64,000 bases of DNA from DATAZK01 sp965199805. Its GTDB lineage: Bacteria > Actinomycetota > Actinomycetes > Frankiales > Frankiaceae. The notes under the pieces were generated by a model, which saw nothing but the letters and a program-made list of their open reading frames with translations, was not told the origin of the DNA and made no database searches. The stretch is from contig CBDATO010000003.1 in the NCBI GenBank assembly GCA_965199805.1, forward strand, positions 806,001 to 870,000. Reading direction: 5' to 3'. Below, piece by piece: positions 53,604 to 60,775 of the stretch (within the stretch, counting starts at the first letter, position 1; each line of letters starts with the position of its first letter). Position numbers and translations under genes: made by a program.

Positions 53604-54346
53604 CAGCGCACCCCGCTGGCGGCCGGCTGGGTCGCACGTGCCGCCGGTGTGCTCCGCGCCGTCGGTGCCTTGCTGACGGTGGGCGCCTTGCTCACGGTCG
53701 GCGCCTTGCTGACAGTTGGTGCCTTGCCGGCGGTCACGGGCCGCTTGGCCGTCCCGGTCACCGGTGTGGAGGCCGTGCCCTTCGCGGGCGTGGTGGGCTT
53801 GGCGGTCGGGGCCTTGGCGGTAGGTGGCTTGGTGGCCTTGGCCGTCGGCTTCACCGTGGGGGCGACCGACGGCGTGACGGGCGGGGTCACCGCGACGCTC
53901 GGCGGCGCCACCGGCTTCGGACCCGGGATGTAGACCATGTTGTTGCCCACCCGGACGGCGCCGGCGGGCAGGGGCTGACCGAGGGGAAGGAACGTCGGGA
54001 TGCCGCCGGGCTGCATGCCGAGGAGCACGGCCTGGGTGTACAGGACGCCCGGGTCGTCGAGGCCGTCGTCGCTGCCGGAGTAGACGTCCAGCTGCTTCTG
54101 CAGGTCGGCGGCCTGCGTCTGCAGGTCGTGCAGGCGGAAGGAGTCCTGCGCCGAGGCGGTGTTGAGCAGCAGGAGCCCGATGAGGCCACCCGCCAGCAGC
54201 CCGATCAGCAGGACGACGAACGGGGCCCGGCGGGCGCGTACCGGCGACGGCACGAGGGCGAGCAGGGCCCGGCCGCGACTCGGAGCAGTGTGCTCGGCGT
54301 GCTCGGTCTGCTCGGGAGCCGGGGCGGGCAACGGTTCGGCCGTCAT
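53603..54346 (-). CDS. ftsL: FtsL-like septum formation protein with Pro/Thr/Lys repeat tail
   Basis: A 247-residue bitopic protein in the position of ftsL, between rsmH and ftsI. A cytoplasmic N terminus of about 40 residues is followed by one transmembrane helix (about 42-62). A short coiled coil (DSFRLHDLQTQAADLQKQLD, about 68-87) then comes, as in FtsL/DivIC proteins of the FtsQLB complex. The outer 100 residues are low-complexity: Pro, Thr, Ala and Lys with four SKAPTV/A units from 18-bp DNA repeats at about 53660-53730. Sequence identity in FtsL is always low, so the name rests on position and topology. ATG at 54346 overlaps the rsmH stop. Confidence 0.75.
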   Translation of the reverse strand: MTAEPLPAPAPEQTEHAEHTAPSRGRALLALVPSPVRARRAPFVVLLIGLLAGGLIGLLLLNTASAQDSFRLHDLQTQAADLQKQLDVYSGSDDGLDDPGVLYTQAVLLGMQPGGIPTFLPLGQPLPAGAVRVGNNMVYIPGPKPVAPPSVAVTPPVTPSVAPTVKPTAKATKPPTAKAPTAKPTTPAKGTASTPVTGTAKRPVTAGKAPTVSKAPTVSKAPTVSKAPTARSTPAARATQPAASGVR

Positions 54347-55401
54347 GACCGGTCCCCCTTTCGTCCTGTCCGAAGGTCGGGGTACAGCTCGGCCAGCTCG
54401 CGCAGCAGCGGGTCCGGCAGTGGATCGAGGGTTCGCTCGGCCGCCCGCAGCCGTACCGACGCGGCACGCGGGTTCGCCGCCAGCTCCGCCTCGTCCGCCT
54501 TCTCCGCGCCCCGGGTGAGCAGCCGCAGGCCCGGAGGGGGCGGCGGGATCGGCAGGTTGGGGGGCAGGTTCAGGTCGCGCTCGGGGTGGGCCGCGGAGGC
54601 GAAGGTGCGCTTCACGATCCGGTCCTCGAGCGACTGGTACGCCATGACGGCGATACGGCCACCCGGGGCCAGCGTGGCGACGGCGCCCGGCACCGTACGG
54701 CCGAGCACCTGCAGCTCGTCGTTGACGACGATGCGCAGGGCCTGGAACGTGCGCTTGGCCGGATGCCCGCCGGTGCGCCGGGTCGCGGCGGGCACGCTCT
54801 CCCGGACGAGATCGGCGAGCCGCTCGGTGCCGGTGAAGGGAGCCTTGGCACGCTCCCGGACGATGGCGTCGGCGATGCGCCGAGCGAAGCGTTCCTCGCC
54901 GTACGTCCGAAGCACCCGCGCCAGCTCTCCGCTCTCGTAACCGTTGACGACGTCCGCTGCCGTCACGCCACGTGACTGGTCCATCCGCATGTCCAGCGGG
55001 GCGTCCCGGCTGTAGGCAAAGCCTCTCCGCCCGTCGTCCAGCTGCAGTGACGACACGCCGAGGTCCAGCAGCAGAGCCGAAATCGGCGGGTCGCCGAGCC
55101 GTGAGACCACGTCCGGGATCTCGTCGTAGACGGCGTGGACCAGATGCACACGGTCACCGAACGGGGCGAGCCGGCGGCCGGCGACCTCCAGCGCGTCGAG
55201 GTCGCGGTCGATGCCGATGAGCCGGCAGTCCGGCGCCGCCTCGAGCAGCGCCTGGGAGTGCCCGCCCAGGCCGAGCGTGCCGTCGATGAGGACCGAACCG
55301 GGCTCCTGCAGCGCCGGCACGAGCAGCTCGACGATGCGGGCGAGCATCACGGGCTCGTGCGCGAAGGCCGGCTCGTGGTCGGAGGCTGCCGGGTCGGTCA
55401 T
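54343..55401 (-). CDS. rsmH: 16S rRNA (cytosine(1402)-N4)-methyltransferase
   Basis: SAM-dependent enzyme (MraW) modifying C1402 of 16S rRNA. The 352-residue protein has HEPVML near the start, the SAM loop DGTLGLGGHSQALLE, LLLDLGVSSLQLDD, RGFAYSRDAPLDMRMD and the C-terminal SLEDRIVKRTF. ATG at 55401 has AAAGGG about 10 nt upstream; the frame to 55470 is not needed. It is the second gene of the dcw cluster, 210 bp after mraZ. Confidence 0.96.
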   Translation of the reverse strand: MTDPAASDHEPAFAHEPVMLARIVELLVPALQEPGSVLIDGTLGLGGHSQALLEAAPDCRLIGIDRDLDALEVAGRRLAPFGDRVHLVHAVYDEIPDVVSRLGDPPISALLLDLGVSSLQLDDGRRGFAYSRDAPLDMRMDQSRGVTAADVVNGYESGELARVLRTYGEERFARRIADAIVRERAKAPFTGTERLADLVRESVPAATRRTGGHPAKRTFQALRIVVNDELQVLGRTVPGAVATLAPGGRIAVMAYQSLEDRIVKRTFASAAHPERDLNLPPNLPIPPPPPGLRLLTRGAEKADEAELAANPRAASVRLRAAERTLDPLPDPLLRELAELYPDLRTGRKGDRS

Positions 55402-55611
55402 GCCGGCCGCCCTTTCCGGAAGGCGTGTGGACGGAGCGGGTGTCGTCCGGTCAGGTCTCGGTCCGCTCACCGCCAGGCACCGGGGAAGGTGCGCCGGGAG
55501 ATCTGCTGCACGAGTGCAGCGAGCGGGCCGGAACCTCGCCGTACGCGGAACCAGCGAAGGATTCGGCGCGGAAGGGGGTCCGCAGCCGGGGCTGTCGACA
55601 GGACAGCAGGG

Positions 55612-56046
55612 TCACAGGACGCCGGGCAGCACCTCCTCCTGCAACTCGGCGAAGGTGTCGTCGCTGCCGCTCTCCCACTCGTCGTAGGCGGCGGCGTTCC
55701 AGATCTCGAAGTGGTCGTTGGTGCCGAGCACCACGCAGTCGCGCTCGAGCCCCGCGTACGTCCGCAGCGGGGCGGGCAGCGTGATGCGGCCCTGCTTGTC
55801 GGGGTCCTCCGCGGACGCCGACCCGAAGAAGGTGCGCTGGTAGTTGCGCCGCTGCACCGCATTGCCGCCGTCGACCGAGTGCACGGCCTGCCCGAGCCGG
55901 GCGAAGGCCTCGGCGGTGTAGCCGTAGAGGCAGCGGTCCTGACCCTTGGTCACGACGACACCTGCCTCGAGTTGGGGGCGGAAACGGGCGGGAAGGGCGA
56001 TGCGCCCCTTCTCGTCGAGACGCAGGCGATGGGTGCCGAGGAACAC
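55612..56046 (-). CDS. mraZ: Transcriptional regulator MraZ
   Basis: AbrB-like DNA-binding protein that represses its own dcw operon through repeated GTGGG boxes. It is 144 residues with two SpoVT/AbrB folds: FLGTHRLRLDEKGRIALPARFR at the N terminus (the second half of this is the conserved DxKGRxxLPAxxR motif) and KQGRITLPAPLRTYAGLE in the middle. GTG at 56046 is the start. Phased GTGGG boxes lie 67-90 bp upstream. Confidence 0.95.
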   Translation of the reverse strand: MFLGTHRLRLDEKGRIALPARFRPQLEAGVVVTKGQDRCLYGYTAEAFARLGQAVHSVDGGNAVQRRNYQRTFFGSASAEDPDKQGRITLPAPLRTYAGLERDCVVLGTNDHFEIWNAAAYDEWESGSDDTFAELQEEVLPGVL

Positions 56047-56105
56047 CGCCCACCTCCGTCCGCCGACGCGTCACGGGCAGCCGGAAGGCACGGCGGTACG
56101 CGCAC

Positions 56106-56149
56106 CCCACTCCCCACGGCGACCCACATTACCCCACTCTTCCCCCCAC
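56106..56149 (-). promoter_or_regulatory. MraZ operator: phased GTGGG boxes
   Basis: On the minus strand GTGGG occurs at 56113-56117, 56123-56127 and 56133-56137, exactly 10 bp apart, matching the GTGGG-N5 triple repeat known to bind MraZ. Two further GTGGG units lie at 56106-56110 and 56145-56149 out of phase. The set sits 60-103 bp upstream of the mraZ start, where it could cover the promoter, so the dcw operon is probably autoregulated. Confidence 0.85.
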
Positions 56150-56252
56150 GGCGACACATTCACCCGTCCGGGGCACGTCCGGCTCCCCCGGCGCCGGCCT
56201 GTCGTCCGGTCGCCCCACGCGGCCGATCTGCCCGTCGGCGCAGGATGGGCGG

Positions 56253-56783
56253 GTGACCGACCTCCCTTCCGCACCGGCCGAAGTCCGCGTGCCGGACGGC
56301 CCCGTCGACGTCTTCACCACGCGCGACGTCACCTGGCGCAGCCCCTCGCCCCGGCTGCTGTCGCTGCGCCGGGCCCAGACCCGGGCATGCGCCGTCCTGC
56401 TGCTGGCCGGCGCACTGGCCGGAGCCGCCTTCGCCCCGCTGCCGGGTGGGATCGCCGCCGCGGCCGTCGTCGTGGCCTGGGTGCTCGCCGAGTTCGCGGT
56501 ACGCCGCCGCATCACCTCGTGGGGCTATGCCGAGCGGGCGGAGGACCTCCTGGTGCGCCGCGGGGTGCTGGTGCGGCGGATGTCGGTGGTGCCGTACGGG
56601 CGCATGCAGTTCGTCGACGTGGTCGCCGGTCCGCTCGAGCGCCGCTGGAAGCTCGCGACCGTACGGCTGCACACCGCCGCGGCAGCGAGCGACGCGCGGA
56701 TCCCCGGCCTGCCCACCGACGAGGCCGGCCGGCTGCGCGACCGGCTCGCCACGCTGGGCGAGGCCCGCGCGGCGGGTCTGTGA
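56253..56783 (+). CDS. Bacterial PH-domain membrane protein, YdbS-like
   Basis: A 176-residue protein with two membrane helices (about 44-62 and 65-84) and a bPH2 (former DUF304) domain (about 90-165; RRGVLVRRMSVVPYGRMQFVDVVAGPLERRWKLATVRLHT). YdbS proteins in Bacillus are linked with YdbT and with protection against antimicrobial peptides. It overlaps the next gene, a YdbT-like protein, by a GTGA, so the two are coexpressed and probably form a complex. It is divergent from mraZ. Confidence 0.85.
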   Translation: MTDLPSAPAEVRVPDGPVDVFTTRDVTWRSPSPRLLSLRRAQTRACAVLLLAGALAGAAFAPLPGGIAAAAVVVAWVLAEFAVRRRITSWGYAERAEDLLVRRGVLVRRMSVVPYGRMQFVDVVAGPLERRWKLATVRLHTAAAASDARIPGLPTDEAGRLRDRLATLGEARAAGL

Positions 56784-58189
56784 GCGCTGGTCCGGCGGGG
56801 TACGAGGCAGCGGCCCCCGCCGCCGAGCTCCCCGGCGCCGACTGGTCGCGGCTGCACCCGCTGACCCCGGTGCTGCAGGGCTGGCGGGCGCTCGGCATCG
56901 TCGCCGTCATCACCGCCCAGGACGGCCTGCGCCGCGGCGGCATCTCCTCGACGCAGATCTGGATCACGCTTGCCGTCGTCATGCCGGTGGCCGCGATCGG
57001 CGGTTACCTGTCCTGGCGCCGGCGTCGCTGGCGCGTCGAGGGCGGCGACCTCCGTATCGAGTCCGGGATCATCACCCGGCGCAGCCGCCGGGTCCCGCTC
57101 GCCCGGCTGCAGGCGATCGATGTGGTGCGGCCGCTGCTCGCCCGCGCGCTGGGGCTGGCCGAACTGCGACTCGAGGTCGTCGGGCACTCCGGCACCGAGG
57201 CGACGCTGGCGTACCTGACCGAGCCGCAGGCGTTGCAGACCCGGGCGCACCTGCTCGCCCTCGCCCATCGGGTGGCCGCCGTTCCCGGGTCGGACGCTGC
57301 GCAGTCCGGCCTTCCTGCCCCCCGGGCCGCCGCCCCTTCGCTCGACAAGGGTCCGGCACCCGCGGACCCGGCGTGGGGACCGGACAGCGAGGCCGTCCTG
57401 GTCGCGGTGCCGACCGACCGGTTCGTCGGGTCGCTGCTGCTCTCCGGGGCCGGCGCCTTCGGCCTGGCGTTCGTCGTCGGCGTCATCGTGGCGGTGTCGA
57501 TCACCGCAGCGGCGCTCGGCTTCGTCGTCGCGACGCTGCTGCCGATCGGCGCCGTGCTCTACCAGAGGTTCACCGTGGAGTTCGGCTTCACGGTTTCGCT
57601 GTCACCCCAGGGCCTGCGCCTGCGGCACGGTCTGCTCGACACCCGGCAGCAGACCGTTCCCCGCGGCCGGGTGCAGGCGATCCGGGTGCACGAGCCGCTG
57701 CTCTGGCGGCCGTTCGGCTGGGTGCGGGTCGAGGTCGACGTCGCCGGCTACCGCCATGGCGCGGGAGACCGCGGCACCAGCGGGGTCCTGCTGCCGGTGG
57801 CCCGCCGGGACGAGGCCGAGCGGGTCATCGAGACCGTGCTCCCCGGGCTGAACCTGTCCGCCATCACGCCGCGCAAGCCGCCGGTCCGGGCCCGCTGGCG
57901 GGCGCCGCTGTCCTACCACTTCCTCGGCGCGGCCTTCGACCACGGCTGGTCGGTGACGACGTACGGGCGCATCCGGCGCACCACCGACATCGTCCCGCAG
58001 GACAAGCTGCAGAGCGTGCGACTGGTGCAGGGGCCCTACCAGCGCCGGCTCCGGCTCGCGACGGTGCACCTGGATACCGCCGGGCGCAACGTGCACGCGG
58101 CCATCGCGCACTGGGACGCCCAGGCGGCATCCGAGACCGTCGACGTCCTCGCCGAGGTCGCCCGGCACGCACGTCGCCTGCACAGCTGA
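56780..58189 (+). CDS. Membrane protein with three bacterial PH domains, YdbT-like
   Basis: A 469-residue protein with two pairs of membrane helices (about 35-50 and 58-78; 205-227 and 228-248) and three bPH2 copies: RIESGIITRRSRRVPLARLQAIDVVRP, LRHGLLDTRQQTVPRGRVQAIRVHEPLL and YGRIRRTTDIVPQDKLQSVRLVQGPYQRRL. This repeat pattern is that of YdbT. The function is unknown; a membrane or envelope-stress role is proposed in Bacillus. GTG at 56780 overlaps the ydbS-like stop. Confidence 0.87.
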   Translation: MSAGPAGYEAAAPAAELPGADWSRLHPLTPVLQGWRALGIVAVITAQDGLRRGGISSTQIWITLAVVMPVAAIGGYLSWRRRRWRVEGGDLRIESGIITRRSRRVPLARLQAIDVVRPLLARALGLAELRLEVVGHSGTEATLAYLTEPQALQTRAHLLALAHRVAAVPGSDAAQSGLPAPRAAAPSLDKGPAPADPAWGPDSEAVLVAVPTDRFVGSLLLSGAGAFGLAFVVGVIVAVSITAAALGFVVATLLPIGAVLYQRFTVEFGFTVSLSPQGLRLRHGLLDTRQQTVPRGRVQAIRVHEPLLWRPFGWVRVEVDVAGYRHGAGDRGTSGVLLPVARRDEAERVIETVLPGLNLSAITPRKPPVRARWRAPLSYHFLGAAFDHGWSVTTYGRIRRTTDIVPQDKLQSVRLVQGPYQRRLRLATVHLDTAGRNVHAAIAHWDAQAASETVDVLAEVARHARRLHS

Positions 58190-58346
58190 CGCACCCGGCC
58201 GCCCTGCCGACATTTCAGCCAGGGAACGGCACATGCGGCGCCTGTCCGGCGTTGAGCAATCGAAGCAGGTCGGCACCACCGCGCGCGGTGGCGGCCGACC
58301 CGAGCCGCCAGGCACACTGGTGTGCACCCGACCGGGAGGTTTTGTG

Positions 58347-59411
58347 GTGGTTGACCCGCTGTACGGCTCGTTGCCGGGCGACACGAACCCGGCCAACGGG
58401 CTCGCGTCGACCAACGGGCTCGCGTCGACCAACGGCTATGGCGCCGCCGACGTGCAGCGCGTCGCCGAGGTGGGCGAGCGGCTGCTCAACGCCATCGAGA
58501 CCGTCATCGACGGCAAGGCCGCGGTCATCCGCACCGCCCTGGTCGTGCTGTTCTCCGAAGGTCACCTGCTCATCGAGGACGTGCCGGGCGTCGGCAAGAC
58601 GATGCTGGCCAAGGCGCTCGCCGCCGCCATGACCGGCAGCGTGCGGCGCATCCAGTTCACGCCCGACCTGCTGCCGAGCGACGTGACCGGCGTGAGCGTC
58701 TACGAGCCGGAGACCCGCACGTTCGAGTTCCGCCCCGGCGCCGTCTTCGCCAACGTCGTCATCGGTGACGAGATCAACCGGGCGAGCCCGAAGACCCAGT
58801 CGTCGCTGCTGGAGTGCATGGAGGAGCGGCAGGTCACGGTCGACGGCGACACCTTCAAGCTCGACTCGCCGTTCTTCGTCGTCGCGACGCAGAACCCGGT
58901 CGAGATGGAGGGCACCTACCCTCTGCCTGAAGCTCAGCGTGACCGTTTCACCGCGCAGGTGGCGATGGGTTACCCGTCCCCGTCGGCCGAGCTCGCCATG
59001 CTCGACCACCATCTCGGCGGCGTCCCACTGGCGGCGATGCGCCCGGTCACCGACGTCCGCGAGATCGCGACCCTCATCGACGCCGTCCGCACCGTGCACG
59101 TCGCCGACGACATCCGCCGTTACGTCGTCGAGCTGACCACCGCGACCCGGCGCCATCCCGAGCTGCGTCTCGGCGCCTCTCCGCGGGCCGGGCTGCAGCT
59201 GCTGCGCAGCGCCCGGGCCGCCGCCGCCCTCGACGGCCGGAGCTTCGTCCTGCCCGACGACGTGCAGGCCCTCGCCGGCGCCGTGCTCTCGCACCGGCTG
59301 CTGCTCACGTCGGAGGCGACGGTCAACCGGCGGCAGACGTACGACATCGTCGCCGACCTGCTCACCCGCGTGCCGCTCCCGGTCTCGGCCGGGATGCGCC
59401 GGGGCCGCTGA
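58347..59411 (+). CDS. MoxR-family AAA+ ATPase
   Basis: A 354-residue chaperone-like ATPase. Walker A is DVPGVGKT at about 78-85, Walker B is VVIGDEINRA at about 139-148, sensor 1 lies in FFVVATQNPVEMEGTYPLPEAQRDRF, and the C-terminal lid has ASPRAGLQLL. MoxR proteins act on neighbouring VWA or DUF58 proteins. GTG at 58347 is preferred because GGAGGT lies 6 nt upstream; the adjacent GTG at 58344 and the long frame from 58233 are less likely. Residues 18-29 hold a duplicated NGLAST unit from an 18-bp tandem repeat. Confidence 0.93.
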   Translation: MVDPLYGSLPGDTNPANGLASTNGLASTNGYGAADVQRVAEVGERLLNAIETVIDGKAAVIRTALVVLFSEGHLLIEDVPGVGKTMLAKALAAAMTGSVRRIQFTPDLLPSDVTGVSVYEPETRTFEFRPGAVFANVVIGDEINRASPKTQSSLLECMEERQVTVDGDTFKLDSPFFVVATQNPVEMEGTYPLPEAQRDRFTAQVAMGYPSPSAELAMLDHHLGGVPLAAMRPVTDVREIATLIDAVRTVHVADDIRRYVVELTTATRRHPELRLGASPRAGLQLLRSARAAAALDGRSFVLPDDVQALAGAVLSHRLLLTSEATVNRRQTYDIVADLLTRVPLPVSAGMRRGR

Positions 59412-60775
59412 TGCCACGCAGCTCCGGCGACGGGCAGCCCCCCGACAAGCGGCCGGTCTCCCCGGTGCGGCTCGCCCTGTCCGGTCTGACGTCGCGCGGG
59501 CGCGCCTTCGTCGCCGCGGGTCTGACCTGCGTCGCCGCCGGTGTCGTCCTCGACCAGCTCGACCTGCTCCGGGTCGGACTGCTGATCGCCGTGCTCCCGC
59601 TGGCCGCGGCCGCCTTCCTGGCCCGCGCGCGCTACCGGATCGCCGCCCGCCGCCGGGTCGACCGCCGGCGCACCACCGTGGGCGGCCTGGTGCGGGTCGA
59701 GCTCGAGGTCACGAACCTCTCCCGGGTCTCGACGCCCCTGCTGCTCGCCCAGGACTCCCTGCCCCCCGAGTTCGGCGCCGCCGCCGGCAGCGGGGCCCGG
59801 TTCGTCCTCGAGCGGATCCCGGCGGGCGGTGAGCGCAGCGTCGGATACGCCGTCCGCCCGCTCGCCCGCGGTCGCTTCGAGGTCGGTCCGCTCTCCGTAC
59901 GCCTGACCGACCCCTTCGGCTTCTGCCAGCTGCAGCGCACGTTCGCCTCCAGCGACGTCGTCACCGTCCTGCCCGAGACCGTGCCGCTCGGGGCCAGCCG
60001 GCCCGGCGGCCAGTGGAGCAGCGGCGGCGAGACCGGCAGCCACGGCATGTCCTCCGGCGGCGAGCAGGACGCGACCACCCGGCCGTACGTCACGGGTGAC
60101 GACCGGCGGCGGGTGCACTGGCGGACGACCGCCCGCACCGGCGAGCTCACCGTCCGGCGCGAGGAGCCGCCGTGGCAGAGCCAGGTCACCGTGCTGCTGG
60201 ACACCCGGCGTGACGCGCACAGCCCCGGGCGGGGCGCCACGGAGACGTCCGGATCGTTCGAGTACGCCGTCTCCGCCGTCGCCTCGATCAGCCGGACGCT
60301 GATCCGGAGCCGGGTGGGCGTGCGCCTCATCGACGAGGTGGCCCGGGTGCTCGGTGAGTCCGAGATCGTCGGCAGCCCGTCCGACCACGCGATCATGGAC
60401 GCCCTCGCCGACGTCGAGCCCGGCTCGACCCCCACGCTGCTGCCGGTGGCCAACCGGATCGGCGACCCGCTGGGAGCGCGTACGCGTGCCGAGAGCGGGT
60501 CCGTCGTGGCCGTGCTCGGCCGGCTGAGCCCGGGTGACAGCGCCGCCCTCGCCCAGGCCGCCGCCCGCAACGCCCGCTGCATGGCGCTGCTGATCGACGC
60601 CGACGCCTGGGCGACCGGCGCCGGCGCCCCGTCGGCGGCGACGCTTGCGGCCCGCAACGTCCTGCGTGACGCCGGCTGGGCGGTGACCGTCGCCGGGCCG
60701 CGCAGCCCGATCGACGCCGCCTGGCAGGAGCTCAATGCCGGGGTCCCGTCGCGGCTGCGCAGGTGGGTGGGATGA
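59411..60775 (+). CDS. DUF58 domain protein (MoxR partner)
   Basis: A 454-residue protein with two N-terminal helices (about 30-48 and 51-70) and a large cytoplasmic part. The part includes the DUF58 core GEQDATTRPYVTGDDRRRVHWRTTARTGELTVRREEP followed by a von Willebrand-like fold (VTVLLDTRRDAH). The ATG start overlaps the moxR stop (TGATG). DUF58 proteins are presumed targets of MoxR; their biochemical role is not known. It is followed by a transglutaminase, forming a common three-gene unit. Confidence 0.9.
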   Translation: MPRSSGDGQPPDKRPVSPVRLALSGLTSRGRAFVAAGLTCVAAGVVLDQLDLLRVGLLIAVLPLAAAAFLARARYRIAARRRVDRRRTTVGGLVRVELEVTNLSRVSTPLLLAQDSLPPEFGAAAGSGARFVLERIPAGGERSVGYAVRPLARGRFEVGPLSVRLTDPFGFCQLQRTFASSDVVTVLPETVPLGASRPGGQWSSGGETGSHGMSSGGEQDATTRPYVTGDDRRRVHWRTTARTGELTVRREEPPWQSQVTVLLDTRRDAHSPGRGATETSGSFEYAVSAVASISRTLIRSRVGVRLIDEVARVLGESEIVGSPSDHAIMDALADVEPGSTPTLLPVANRIGDPLGARTRAESGSVVAVLGRLSPGDSAALAQAAARNARCMALLIDADAWATGAGAPSAATLAARNVLRDAGWAVTVAGPRSPIDAAWQELNAGVPSRLRRWVG

